From the NCBI RefSeq assembly GCF_011601265.1, contig NZ_JAAOLX010000001.1, positions 372,001 through 436,000 of the forward strand: a DNA stretch of 64,000 nt, given 5' to 3'. The notes under the pieces are model-generated. The model was not told the DNA's origin. It ran no database searches and saw only the letters and a program-made list of their open reading frames with translations. Origin of the DNA: Iodobacter violaceini (GTDB lineage: Bacteria; Pseudomonadota; Gammaproteobacteria; Burkholderiales; Chitinibacteraceae). Of this stretch, positions 46,492 to 55,048 are shown in pieces (position 1 is the stretch's first letter; each line of letters starts with the position of its first letter). The translations under genes and the position numbers were made by a program.

Positions 46492-47895
46492 TTACAGGCC
46501 GGCAGCTTCGCGAATAAGTTTAAATACATGGGTGTTATCCATCACACCAAAAAACCGCTCACTCCCCTTGCCCATCGCACCCAGAAAAACATTGGTGCCG
46601 CCGTGGGTTTCATCACCTGCATTTCTGCGAATCGCCGCTTCCTGGTGATAGGTATTTGCAAACACCGTGCTGTCATCTAATGCAGCAAAGCTTTTACGCT
46701 CGCCCTGTGCGCGGTTTTCGCCATTACCAAAACCAATAATGGTGTAAGGCATGCCCTCTGCATCTAATGATGCCTTATTACCAATCACATCTTTTACAAG
46801 GCCTAATACGCCGGGATTTGTGGCCGTCGATTTGCCTGTACGCCTAGCATAGCCATTCAGCACCAGAGTATGGTCATGATCTGCCGTTACCACGATCAGG
46901 GTATTTTTAAGCTCCGGATCCGTTTTTTTAACTTCAGTGATCGCAGCTTTAATTGCATCATCAAATGCCACGGTATCCTGCAGTGCTTTTTTGGCCGTTG
47001 TTTCATGCAAAGCGTGATCAATACGGCCGCCTTCCACCATCAGAAACAGGCCCTTGCTGTTTTTCTTTAAACCTTGCAAAGCCTTAACTGTCATTTCTGC
47101 CAGGCTTGGCTCTTTAGCCGGATCGCGGTCCAGATCGTAGCTCATATGGCTGGCTGTAAATAAGCCAACAAACTTAGTGCTCTTTGCTGCATCCAAAGCA
47201 TCAAACTCTGCACGGTTTGCGGCAATGCTGTAGCCCCTGGCTTTTAATTCTGCAACCAGGTCTCGATCATCCGTGCGTTTGCCCTTAGCGCTGGCAGGAG
47301 TGAAAAACTGCCTGCCCCCGCCCATTAAAATATCCACACCATCTTGCAAGGCAACGTTATAGCCCTTGCCTCCCGGCACAAACTGGGCGGCAATATCGTT
47401 TTCTGCATCGCGGTGGCAAATATGGGCATAGCTTGCTGCCGGTGTGGCATGGGTAACGCGGGTTGTGGTGACCACGCCCGTTGCAAGGCCCGCCGCTTTG
47501 GCAATCTCAAGCAAGGTGCGAACCGGCTTGCCATTGTCAGCAGGGCAGCGGCTGTCGGCGCCGCTCAGGTAAGCATTGCCTGCCGCATCTGATGCCTTGG
47601 TATCCGGGCTCATAGAGATGACTTCATTATTCATCTTTACGCCTGTCATATAGGCGGACATCGACGGGGCAGAGTCCGTGACTTGTGCATCATTTGAATA
47701 CGTTTTGATAAAGGCCGTTTCTGGCAGGGTATCCATCGTGAGATCACCGTCTTCGCCCACGGCATAGATGCGCGCAGCGGTCATGGTGGTTAAACCCATG
47801 CCATCGCCAAGAAAGAAAATAACGTTTTTAGGTGCAGCAGACGCCGCCGCAGAAAATGCACTGGCCATCAGGCCAGTAATAAGTAGGCGTTTCAA
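46492..47895 (-). CDS. alkaline phosphatase, paralogue 2
   Basis: 467-residue PhoA-type enzyme. Signal peptide MKRLLITGLMASAFSAAASA, FFLGDGMGLTTMTAARIY, TDSAPSMSAYMTGVK, VEGGRIDHALHETT and VTADHDHTL. First gene of the phosphatase pair; the long upstream gap contains two Pho-box-like sites, consistent with induction under phosphate limitation. Two diverging copies may differ in substrate or pH preference. Confidence 0.93.
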   Translation of the reverse strand: MKRLLITGLMASAFSAAASAAPKNVIFFLGDGMGLTTMTAARIYAVGEDGDLTMDTLPETAFIKTYSNDAQVTDSAPSMSAYMTGVKMNNEVISMSPDTKASDAAGNAYLSGADSRCPADNGKPVRTLLEIAKAAGLATGVVTTTRVTHATPAASYAHICHRDAENDIAAQFVPGGKGYNVALQDGVDILMGGGRQFFTPASAKGKRTDDRDLVAELKARGYSIAANRAEFDALDAAKSTKFVGLFTASHMSYDLDRDPAKEPSLAEMTVKALQGLKKNSKGLFLMVEGGRIDHALHETTAKKALQDTVAFDDAIKAAITEVKKTDPELKNTLIVVTADHDHTLVLNGYARRTGKSTATNPGVLGLVKDVIGNKASLDAEGMPYTIIGFGNGENRAQGERKSFAALDDSTVFANTYHQEAAIRRNAGDETHGGTNVFLGAMGKGSERFFGVMDNTHVFKLIREAAGL

Positions 47896-48020
47896 TTTGA
47901 CGCTCCCAGAGAGGAAGAGCGCAAGGTAAGCCTGTTTTCTTAAATATTTGTTACATTTATGCTAATAAAATATTTCAATTACAGTTCAGTCACACAGGCT
48001 GCCTTATTTTCTTTCGAAAA

Positions 48021-48075
48021 ATGGCAAATAAATGACATTTCATTGCAAAAAAACCATGCTGCAGAAATATGACAT
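48021..48075 (-). promoter_or_regulatory. two Pho-box-like sites upstream of the phosphatase pair
   Basis: On the minus strand, ATGTCAT-ATTT-CTGCAGC (48058-48075) and ATGTCAT-TTAT-TTGCCAT (48021-48038) follow the 7-4-7 PhoB pattern CTGTCAT-4-CTGTCAC, the second more closely. They lie 130-180 bp before the start of paralogue 2. The rest of this 320-bp gap is AT-rich with no gene. Confidence 0.5.
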
Positions 48076-48165
48076 TTACAAAAGTGTAATATTTACACCC
48101 TGCAAAACAACCCGCTCAAAGCGGTTTTTCCTGCCAAAAACTGAATGACGACCGTTTGAGGGGCA

Positions 48166-48194
48166 CAAAAAAAAGCGGACCTGAGCCCGCTTTC
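48166..48194 (-). terminator. terminator of slyD
   Basis: AAAGCGGGC-TCAGG-TCCGCTTT followed on the minus strand by TTTTTGTGCC, 24 bases after the slyD stop. Confidence 0.75.
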
Positions 48195-48217
48195 TCTTCA
48201 ATCAAACCAAAATCATC

Positions 48218-48697
48218 TTAGTGATGATGGCCGTGCTCGCCGTGCACATGACCGTGCTCCAGCTCTTCTTCAGTTGCTTCACGCACATCTGAAACGGTAC
48301 CAACAAAACGAATTGTCATACCGGCGAATGGGTGATTAGCATCTACTACAACGCGGTTGCCTTCGATTTCTGTAACACGGAATAACAATACTTCGCCTGT
48401 TTCAGGATCATCGGCTTCAAACATCATGCCGGCTTCAACTTCCATAGGGAACGAAGATTTTTCTTCTTCACGTACTAAATCTGCATCGTGTTCGCCGAAA
48501 GCGTCTTCTGCTTCCATTGTTACATCAATGCTGTCACCCACGTTTTTGCCTTCCAGCGCTTCTTCTACCAGAGGCAGGACATTGTCGTAACCTCCGTGCA
48601 GGTAAGCAATCGGCTCTTCAGTTTTGTCGATTTGCTTGCCTGAGGCATCAAACATTTCATAATGTAAGGTTACAACGGTATTTTTTGCAATTTGCAT
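48218..48697 (-). CDS. slyD: FKBP-type peptidyl-prolyl isomerase SlyD
   Basis: 159-residue cytoplasmic folding helper: FKBP domain (VTLHYEMFDASGKQIDKTEEPIAYLHGG) with an inserted chaperone flap (about 70-125) and a short His-rich tail (HGHVHGEHGHHH) able to bind nickel, as in E. coli SlyD, which feeds hydrogenase and urease maturation. Four bases separate it from the upstream peroxiredoxin-like gene, suggesting one transcript. Confidence 0.93.
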   Translation of the reverse strand: MQIAKNTVVTLHYEMFDASGKQIDKTEEPIAYLHGGYDNVLPLVEEALEGKNVGDSIDVTMEAEDAFGEHDADLVREEEKSSFPMEVEAGMMFEADDPETGEVLLFRVTEIEGNRVVVDANHPFAGMTIRFVGTVSDVREATEEELEHGHVHGEHGHHH

Positions 48698-48701
48698 GGG
48701 T

Positions 48702-49169
48702 TCACCCTAGCTGTTTCACGAGTTTAAGAATTTCCGCCGCATGGCCCTTAGGGACAACGTGATAAAACGCATGGCGGATCACGCCGTCCTTATCGATTAC
48801 AAACGTGGAACGGTCTATGCCGTATCTTACCACGCCATGTGCCTCCCACTCATGCAGAGCGTGATAGAGCCGGCTTACTTCGCCTGTTGTATCGGCCAAT
48901 AAGTCGAATTCTATGCCCTGCTCGTCTTGAAATTGCTCGTGCGACAAGCAATCATCCATGCTGACACCAAGGATAACTGTGTCATATTGCCGAAATGCTG
49001 CGACACGATCACTAAACTCAACCGCCTCGGTAATACCACCGGGCGTGTGATCTTTATTAAAGAAGTACAACACAAGATGAGATTGGCCCCGAAACTGCGC
49101 TAATTGCACATTTTCCATCTGAGCATCAGGCAAAATAAAATCTGGCGCTCTGTCTCCTGCGTTCAGCAT
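48702..49169 (-). CDS. BCP/PrxQ-type peroxiredoxin-like protein lacking the peroxidatic cysteine
   Basis: 155 residues with a complete thioredoxin-like AhpC/TSA fold (APDFILPDAQ, GVVRYGIDRSTFVIDKDGVIRH, and a C-terminal helix). The peroxidatic motif, normally PGCT in KDxTPGCTTEA, reads KDHTPGGITEA: the codon is GGT instead of TGT. The remaining cysteine (DDCLSH, about residue 80) is not in the peroxidatic position. So it is either not a peroxidase or acts differently. The fold and active-site surroundings (Thr-Pro) are otherwise intact, so decay is not obvious. Confidence 0.88.
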   Translation of the reverse strand: MLNAGDRAPDFILPDAQMENVQLAQFRGQSHLVLYFFNKDHTPGGITEAVEFSDRVAAFRQYDTVILGVSMDDCLSHEQFQDEQGIEFDLLADTTGEVSRLYHALHEWEAHGVVRYGIDRSTFVIDKDGVIRHAFYHVVPKGHAAEILKLVKQLG

Positions 49170-49220
49170 GTGTTCTCCATGCGATAATTGTTGTAATCCA
49201 TTCTGTTATAGAGCAAAAAA

Positions 49221-50330
49221 ATGCAACTTTTAGGCGGACTCAGTCCAGAAGAATTTTTAAGAGATTACTGGCAAAAAAAACCATTACTCATCCGTAATGC
49301 CTGGAGCAATTTTCCCGAGCTGATTGATTACGCACGCCTCACAGCCCTTGCCCAACAAAGCGATGTGGAATCAAGACTGATTGAATATAAAGAGGGCCGC
49401 TGGAAAGCCGAATCCGGCCCTTTCAGAGCATCCCGCTTCAGCCGCCTGCCAGAAACTGACTGGACTGTATTAGTCGGAAATGTGAACCATCTGGTTCCGC
49501 ATATTGAAGATTTACTTTATCAGTTTAACTTTCTGCCTTACACCAGGCTAGATGACCTGATGATTTCTTACGCGCCACCCGGCGGCACGGTTGGCCCTCA
49601 CTACGATTCTTACGATGTATTTCTGCTGCAAGTGGGCGGAAAGAAACGCTGGCAAATTTCAAGCGACGACGCCAGCGGCTTTATTGAAGACGCGCCCATC
49701 CGGGTATTAAAAGAGTTTCATCCTGAGCAGGAGTGGGTGCTGGAACACGGCGATATGTTGTATTTACCGCCGATGTACGCCCATTATGGCGTAGCAATGG
49801 AGCCAGGCATGACTTATTCCATCGGCTTCAGAGCACCAAAAACCCAGGAAATCGCAGGTAAATTCTTAGAGTTTCTGCAGGACGAATTGTGTCTTGAGGG
49901 AATGTATAGTGACCCGCAGCGCCAGCCCACCCATAAACCCGCAGAAATCGATAACGAATTTGTCGGGCAAATCGGTGAAATGCTGAAAAACATCACATGG
50001 AACGACGAAACCATCCGTCGCTTTGTAGGCAGTTATTTCACCGAGCCTAAGCCTCATGTATTTTATGATCAGCCGGATGAGCCACTGGATTTTGATGAAT
50101 TTGCCGCAGCAGTGGCAGCGGGCGGCATTAAAATCGATGCCAAAGCACTGATGCTTTATGAATCTGAGCGGGTTTATGCCAATGGCGAAGCGCTGGAATT
50201 TGAGGCTGAAGCGCTGCCCTGGCTGCAAAAACTGGCCGATCAGCGCAAATTGCCTGCGGCTGATTACCCTGAAAGCCTGATCACTATTCTTTATGAATGC
50301 TACGAATATGGCTACCTGCAGCTTTCCTGA
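49221..50330 (+). CDS. roxA: ribosomal protein uL16 arginine hydroxylase (RoxA/YcfD-like cupin)
   Basis: 369-residue JmjC-type 2-oxoglutarate/Fe(II) oxygenase. The iron triad is visible as HYD in GPHYDSYDVFLLQVGGKKRWQ and a distal His in PPMYAHYGVAM. The N-terminal FLRDYWQKKPLLIRNAW and a C-terminal winged-helix dimerisation part are typical of RoxA, which hydroxylates an arginine of ribosomal protein L16. The next gene starts inside its 3' end. Confidence 0.9.
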   Translation: MQLLGGLSPEEFLRDYWQKKPLLIRNAWSNFPELIDYARLTALAQQSDVESRLIEYKEGRWKAESGPFRASRFSRLPETDWTVLVGNVNHLVPHIEDLLYQFNFLPYTRLDDLMISYAPPGGTVGPHYDSYDVFLLQVGGKKRWQISSDDASGFIEDAPIRVLKEFHPEQEWVLEHGDMLYLPPMYAHYGVAMEPGMTYSIGFRAPKTQEIAGKFLEFLQDELCLEGMYSDPQRQPTHKPAEIDNEFVGQIGEMLKNITWNDETIRRFVGSYFTEPKPHVFYDQPDEPLDFDEFAAAVAAGGIKIDAKALMLYESERVYANGEALEFEAEALPWLQKLADQRKLPAADYPESLITILYECYEYGYLQLS

Positions 50331-50799
50331 AGCCCAAACTTTTGATGCCTATGCGGCTTACCCGGCCGCTGTGGCGCAATTATTGGCTTCGGCGCAACAT
50401 GAATTACTCCTTTGCGAGCGCAACTTTTCACACTGTGATCTGGGCAGCAAAGCCGTTTTTGATGCTTTATGGGCATTTTTTACATCTCAGCCAGCAGCTC
50501 ATCTGCGGCTGATTGCTTTTGATACTCAATACCTTAGCCAGAGATGTCCGAAATTTTTACAATTGACAGAAAAATTTCCTTCAAAAATTGAATTGCGTCT
50601 TGCCCATGAATCTTGCTCCAGCTGGCAACAGGGCTTTATTCTGGCGGATAAAACCTGCTTATTACACCGCTATCATTTTGATTGGGCACGTGGAGAAATC
50701 ACAACCGAGCCGCATATTGTTGCGATGATGCAACAACAATTTAATGCTCTTTGGGAGCAATCAAGCCCGAGTAATGAATGGCAACGTATATATTTATAG
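50293..50799 (+). CDS. hypothetical protein overlapping roxA
   Basis: 168 residues (or 163 from the ATG at 50308), soluble, starting 38 bases before the roxA stop in another frame, so translation is probably coupled. FDAYAAYPAAVAQLLASAQHELLLCERNFSHCDLGS and HYHFDWARGEITTEPHIVAMMQQQFNALWEQ resemble small betaproteobacterial proteins found next to GNAT or RoxA genes (DUF7931-like, from memory). Function unknown. Confidence 0.7.
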   Translation: MNATNMATCSFPEAQTFDAYAAYPAAVAQLLASAQHELLLCERNFSHCDLGSKAVFDALWAFFTSQPAAHLRLIAFDTQYLSQRCPKFLQLTEKFPSKIELRLAHESCSSWQQGFILADKTCLLHRYHFDWARGEITTEPHIVAMMQQQFNALWEQSSPSNEWQRIYL

Positions 50800-51010
50800 G
50801 TATTTAACATGTTGTTACATGGCGTTGCAGAATTCTTGCCTAAATAGCTGTATTCATAATGTGTTGGACTGTTCTTTCAAATAAAACGTGATATTATTTG
50901 CGCTGTCGGTCGGTCACTGAATGATTGCAGTTTTTCAGCATCGATCCACGGTTGATTGCACCTATTTAATTTCGTTTGTCCCATTCGTCTCTGTCAAAGG
51001 TAAGTTCATA

Positions 51011-51211
51011 ATGAAAAAGTCCCTGCTAGTTGCTGCTCTGATCGCTGTTGCTCTGTCCGCTTGCGGCAAGAAAGATGAAGCTCCTGTTGAAGCAGCATCT
51101 GCTGTTGTTGAAGCAGCATCTGCACCTGCTGTTGAAGCAGCATCTGCTGTTGTTGAAGCAGCTCCTGTTGCTTCCGAAGCTGCTGCTTCCGAAGCTTCTG
51201 CTGCTAAGTAA
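51011..51211 (+). CDS. small alanine-rich lipoprotein with internal repeats
   Basis: 66 residues. MKKSLLVAALIAVALSACGK is a type II signal; mature Cys at about 19. The rest is nearly all VEAASA(V/P)-type repeats, encoded by tandem GTTGAAGCAGCATCTGCT units, ending in SEAAASEASAAK. Similar low-complexity entericidin-like lipoproteins are common in Neisseriales. ATG at 51011 with AAGG upstream; the frame is open from 50921. Followed by a strong terminator. Confidence 0.75.
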   Translation: MKKSLLVAALIAVALSACGKKDEAPVEAASAVVEAASAPAVEAASAVVEAAPVASEAAASEASAAK

Positions 51212-51232
51212 TCAGCCAGTAGCATCGCTTTA

Positions 51233-51261
51233 AAAAAGCCGGCCGCAAGGCCGGCTTTTTG
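51233..51261 (+). terminator. terminator of the small lipoprotein gene
   Basis: AAAGCCGGCC-GCAA-GGCCGGCTTTTT, a perfect stem with U-tract 20 bases after the stop. Confidence 0.9.
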
Positions 51262-51453
51262 TTTTTCTATTCCCGCATTCAATACTGCTTAAAATCAAGA
51301 CCAGAATCAAATCATTCCTCTGGCATTAAAAAATCATAATCAGATCAATTCTGCCTTTACAATCAAAGCACAAAACAATTTCAATCTTTCCATTTATGCC
51401 CATTAAATAAAAACAGACCCTGCTATTTTTATCGCTTAATTCGGGACGATTCC

Positions 51454-52773
51454 ATGCAGATTATTGCACCCCGCTGGCTGATTCCAATTGAGCCCCGGGC
51501 TCAGGTATTAATGAATCATGCCGTCATCATTGATCGAGACACAATTATCCGGATCATGCCGCTCACTGCAGCGCGCAGCCACTACCCGGCAGCCCAGGAA
51601 ATCCAGCTGCCTGAACACGCCCTCCTCCCCGGATTTATTAATACGCACAGCCATTCTGCAATGAGCTTATTACGCGGCTATGCCGACGATTTAGCCCTGA
51701 TGACCTGGCTGAATGAGCATATCTGGCCAGCAGAAACAGCACATGTCAGCGATGATTTTGTTTGTGATGGCACAACGCTCGCCATTATGGAAATGATTGC
51801 CGGCGGCACAACGTGCAGCAATGATATGTATTTTGAGCACAGCGCCGTGGCACGAGCGGCGGTTTCCAGCGGATTCCGAATGGGCATAGGCTGCTCTATT
51901 TTAGAATTCCCCACGCCCTATGCCTCTGATGCGGATAGTTATATTAAAAAAGCGCTGAATTCGCGCTCAGAATTCAGCGGCGAGCCATTAGTCCACTTTA
52001 CCCTTGCTCCGCACGCCCCCTATACAGTGAGTGACCAAACCTTCAGCAAAGTGATTACCCTTGCCGATGAATTTGACCTGGGCTTGCACTGCCATATCCA
52101 TGAAACCCAAGATGAAATCAAAAACAGCCTGAAACAATACGGTGTTCGCCCGCTGGAGCGGCTCGCCGCGCTGGGCTTTTTAGGATCAAACTTAGTTGCA
52201 GCACACATGGTGCATACCAGCGATCCGGAAATCGCCCTGCTGGCCAAATATGGCGTCAGTATTGCTCATAATCCGGCAAGCAATTTAAAGCTGGCCTCTG
52301 GCATTGCCCGTGTTCATACCATGCAGCAGGCAGGCATCAATGTCGGCATCGGTACAGATGGCGCGGCCAGTAATAATAAGATCGATCTGTTTGCCGAAAT
52401 GCGCCTTGCAGCCCTGCTTGCAAAAGCCGAAGCAAACGATGCACATGCCATCCCTGCGTGGCAAGCCTTAGAAATGGCTACCATAAACGGTGCCAAAGCC
52501 ATGCGCCTCGATGATAAAATAGGCAGTATTACAGCAGGGAAACAGGCGGATCTGATAGCCATTGATTTATCCGCCGCCCACACTCAGCCCTTATACGATC
52601 CGCTGTCACAAATTGTATATGCCGCTGATCGCTCACAAGTCAGCCATGTATGGATTGCTGGCCGCTGTGTTTATCAGGAAGGGCGGCATCTCAGCCTTCA
52701 TGCCCGCGAAACGCTTAACCGCGCCCGCCGCTGGCAACAACGCATTAGCTCTAAGACCAAGGAAACCGAATGA
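51454..52773 (+). CDS. mtaD: 5-methylthioadenosine/S-adenosylhomocysteine deaminase-type amidohydrolase
   Basis: 439-residue TRZ/ATZ-family deaminase. Metal ligands: HSH in GFINTHSHSAMSLLRG, HCHIHETQDE and GTDGAASNN. In pseudomonads the orthologue deaminates methylthioadenosine and lies directly before ubiG and mupP, the same order as here. Overlaps ubiG by 4 bases. Start ATG at 51454, with GGGACG upstream. Confidence 0.9.
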   Translation: MQIIAPRWLIPIEPRAQVLMNHAVIIDRDTIIRIMPLTAARSHYPAAQEIQLPEHALLPGFINTHSHSAMSLLRGYADDLALMTWLNEHIWPAETAHVSDDFVCDGTTLAIMEMIAGGTTCSNDMYFEHSAVARAAVSSGFRMGIGCSILEFPTPYASDADSYIKKALNSRSEFSGEPLVHFTLAPHAPYTVSDQTFSKVITLADEFDLGLHCHIHETQDEIKNSLKQYGVRPLERLAALGFLGSNLVAAHMVHTSDPEIALLAKYGVSIAHNPASNLKLASGIARVHTMQQAGINVGIGTDGAASNNKIDLFAEMRLAALLAKAEANDAHAIPAWQALEMATINGAKAMRLDDKIGSITAGKQADLIAIDLSAAHTQPLYDPLSQIVYAADRSQVSHVWIAGRCVYQEGRHLSLHARETLNRARRWQQRISSKTKETE

Positions 52774-53480
52774 CTGAAGCACCTATTAATGTCGACCCTT
52801 CCGAGATCGCCAAATTCTCTGCCCTTGCCCATAAATGGTGGGATACCGAAAGCGAATTCAAACCCCTGCACGAGATCAACCCGCTGCGCATCGATTTTAT
52901 GCAGAAGCACATTGATCTGGCCGGCAAAAAAATCCTCGATGTAGGCTGCGGCGGCGGCATTCTGGCCGAAGGCCTGGCACGCCAGGGCGCACAGGTTACC
53001 GGTATTGATCTGGCAGAAAAATCGCTAAAAGTTGCCAAACTGCATTTATTTGAATCCAAACTGGAAGTCGATTACCGCTGTGTGCCGGTGGAGCAGCTGG
53101 CTACCGATGAGCCAGAAAGCTATGACATCGTTACCTGCATGGAAATGCTGGAGCATGTGCCAAGCCCGGCCAGCGTGGTCGCCGCCTGCGCACGCCTCGT
53201 TAAACCTGGCGGCTGGGTGTTCTTTTCTACCCTCAACCGCAACGCCAAAAGCTATCTGCTGGCTGTGGTGGGCGCTGAATACGTGCTGGGCATGCTGCCG
53301 CGCGGCACGCACGACTACGCCAAATTTATCAAGCCATCTGAGCTGGCCCGCATGACCCGCAATGCAGAAATCGAAACCGTATCGCTCAGCGGCCTGAGCT
53401 ATAACCCGCTCACCAAAATCTATAAGCTGGATGACGATGCAGCCGTGAACTACCTGATTGCCACAAGGAAAGCCCCTTAA
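52770..53480 (+). CDS. ubiG: ubiquinone biosynthesis O-methyltransferase
   Basis: 236-residue SAM-dependent methyltransferase doing both O-methylations of ubiquinone synthesis. SAM motif LDVGCGGGILAEGLARQGAQVTGID; MEMLEHVPSP and KPGGWVFFSTLNRNAKSYLLAVVGAEYVLGMLPRGTHDY are UbiG signatures. Coupled to mtaD by an ATGA overlap. Confidence 0.96.
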   Translation: MTEAPINVDPSEIAKFSALAHKWWDTESEFKPLHEINPLRIDFMQKHIDLAGKKILDVGCGGGILAEGLARQGAQVTGIDLAEKSLKVAKLHLFESKLEVDYRCVPVEQLATDEPESYDIVTCMEMLEHVPSPASVVAACARLVKPGGWVFFSTLNRNAKSYLLAVVGAEYVLGMLPRGTHDYAKFIKPSELARMTRNAEIETVSLSGLSYNPLTKIYKLDDDAAVNYLIATRKAP

Positions 53481-53521
53481 ATCAAAACAAACCATCCATT
53501 TAACCTCACAAGGAAAACACC

Positions 53522-54175
53522 ATGATTACCGCAGTCCTGTTCGATCTTGACGGCACGCTGGCAGATACCGCACCTGATTTAGGCGCCGCGCTCAACCGCC
53601 TGCTTGCCGAAGAAGGCCGTAAACCGCAGCCCTACTCCGCCATCCGCCCGCTGGCATCCCACGGCGCACGCGGCCTGATCGAGCTGGGCTTTGGTGTTAT
53701 CCCGCAAGACGAGCAGTTTGCTGCGCTGCGTGAGCGTTTTCTGGCGTTATATGAAGCCAGCCTCTGTGAAGAAACCGCCCTGTTTGAAGGCATTCATGCC
53801 CTGATCGAAAAAATTGCAGCCCGCGGCCTGCAATGGGGCATCGTCACCAATAAGCCTGCCCGCTATACCGACCCGCTGATCGCGCAACTCCCCTTCCCAA
53901 GCCGCCCCGGCGTAGTGGTTTCAGGGGATACCGTAGGTGTGGCCAAGCCAGACGCCAAACCCATGTACTTTGCCGCCGCCCGGCTTGGCGTTGACCCCGC
54001 CCACTGCATCTACGTAGGCGACGCCGAGCGGGATATTGAAGCGGGCCGCAAGGTAGGTATGCGCACCGTACTGGCCGACTACGGCTATATCAGCGGCCAA
54101 GACAAACCTCACGAATGGGGCGCAGACCACCGCATTGCTCACCCGCTGGACCTGCTGCAACATCTGCCAGGCTAA
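53522..54175 (+). CDS. HAD phosphatase, Gph/MupP type
   Basis: 217-residue haloacid-dehalogenase phosphatase with nucleophile motif FDLDGTLADTAPDLGAAL, cap domain, Thr/Ser motif GIVTNKP and C-terminal YVGDAERDIEAGRKVGM. Annotated families are phosphoglycolate phosphatase or N-acetylmuramate-6-phosphate phosphatase MupP; its place directly after ubiG matches the mupP arrangement of pseudomonads and favours the second. Sequence alone does not separate them. Confidence 0.88.
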   Translation: MITAVLFDLDGTLADTAPDLGAALNRLLAEEGRKPQPYSAIRPLASHGARGLIELGFGVIPQDEQFAALRERFLALYEASLCEETALFEGIHALIEKIAARGLQWGIVTNKPARYTDPLIAQLPFPSRPGVVVSGDTVGVAKPDAKPMYFAAARLGVDPAHCIYVGDAERDIEAGRKVGMRTVLADYGYISGQDKPHEWGADHRIAHPLDLLQHLPG

Positions 54176-54260
54176 AGCCCGCTCTGGCAAGCAAGCCCGG
54201 CCCGCCATAAAACAAGCAAAATGCAAGGCAAAGTCAATTTCTGCATGATTTTGACCTTGC

Positions 54261-54295
54261 CTCCCCCTTTGCAAAAGAGGGACCGAGGGGGATTT
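54261..54295. repeat. CCCCCTTT...GAGGGGG intergenic palindrome
   Basis: CTCCCCCTTTGCAAAAGAGGG overlaps ACCGAGGGGGATTT, giving alternative CCCTTT/AAAGAGGG and CCCCC/GGGGG pairings. Elements of this kind (AATCCCCCTC...CCCTTTTG...) are scattered in many genomes. The gap 54176-54438 otherwise holds nothing I recognise. Confidence 0.55.
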
Positions 54296-54438
54296 AGCGC
54301 AGCTTTTACAGAAGTATTCCCCCAAGCAGCGCCAAACCCCTCCCCCACACACCCTGCATAAGCCTTTGTTAACGCTCACAAATCCAGCCATCAGCACCAG
54401 CAAGCCTCGCCAGAAGCAAGCAATGGCAAAGGCTATCA

Positions 54439-54467
54439 TTGTGCAAGCACTGGCTTACGCGTATAAT
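54439..54467 (+). promoter_or_regulatory. ssrA promoter
   Basis: TTGTGC, a 17-base spacer and a consensus TATAAT, 14 bases before the mature tmRNA 5' end. Confidence 0.85.
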
Positions 54468-54481
54468 CAGAGATCTTCATT

Positions 54482-54846
54482 GGGGCCGCCATGGTTTCGA
54501 CGGGGGTTGCGAAGTGGATGAGGGCATACCGGGGTCTCAGATTCCCGTAAAACACTGAATTTATATAGTCGCAAACGACAATAACTACGCTCTAGCCGCT
54601 TAATCGCGCTAGACTCTGCACTACAGGGCCCATCGGGTAGGTCGCCTAAAAACGACACGCAGAGTCATTAAGATGGGATCGCTTCAGTCCGGGTTACTTG
54701 GGCAGGGGTTAAATCTAAGGTAACTCGTTCTCTCCAAGCCTGTCGGTCGGCGTGGTCGGGAATTAAAACCAAATGACATGACTAAGTATGTAGAACTCAC
54801 TATAGAGTGCTTCCGGACGCGGGTTCGACTCCCGCCGGCTCCACCA
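54482..54846 (+). ncRNA. ssrA: transfer-messenger RNA (tmRNA)
   Basis: Rescues stalled ribosomes and tags the nascent chain for proteolysis. The 5' GGGGCCG pairs with 3' CGGCTCC, followed by ACCA. The tRNA-like T-arm GGGTTCGACTCCC is intact. The resume codon GCA at 54571 opens the tag ANDNNYALAA, ending at TAA 54601-54603. Length 365 nt. The 3' end is complete and lies 30 bp before the Tn7-like transposon end, so insertion has not damaged it. Confidence 0.98.
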
Positions 54847-54876
54847 GTATAAAGCAATGAAATCAGCCACTTAGAG

Positions 54877-54948
54877 TGTGGCGTAAAGCATAAAGTGGCA
54901 GTAATGACAATTTATGCTTTATTTTTCGAAGTGCCACTTTATGCTTTA
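54877..54948. repeat. transposon end with three TnsB-type binding repeats
   Basis: Motif TAAAGCATAAAGTGGCA at 54884-54900 is repeated as its exact complement at 54932-54948 (17 of 17), with a shorter copy TTTATGCTTTA at 54911-54921 in the second orientation. Terminal TGTGG resembles Tn7 ends (TGTGGGCGG). The candidate 5-bp target duplication adjoining it is TAGAG (54872-54876). A half-similar ATAAAGCA also occurs between tmRNA and the end (54850). Confidence 0.75.
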
Positions 54949-54998
54949 TTGCAAAAATGTGATACCGCGGAAAACAGCTACTAGTTAGGGTAAGAAAC

Positions 54999-55027
54999 AA
55001 AAAAGCCGACTTCAAGTCGGCTTTTTT
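54999..55027 (-). terminator. terminator of the transposition operon
   Basis: AAAAAAGCCGACTT-CAAGTCGGCTTTTTT, symmetrical and active on both strands, 22 bases after the tniQ stop. It also shields the transposon from ssrA readthrough. Confidence 0.85.
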
Positions 55028-55048
55028 GCATTTTCAAGAAATACGTAT

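Noticed and set aside
50921-51010. N-terminal extension of the small lipoprotein from 50921
   Set aside because: The extension places a non-signal stretch before a perfect lipoprotein signal at 51011, which has its own ribosome site.
54877-54948. CRISPR-like repeat array at the transposon end
   Set aside because: Only three copies, in mixed orientation, without regular spacers, and no cas genes nearby; fits TnsB sites better.
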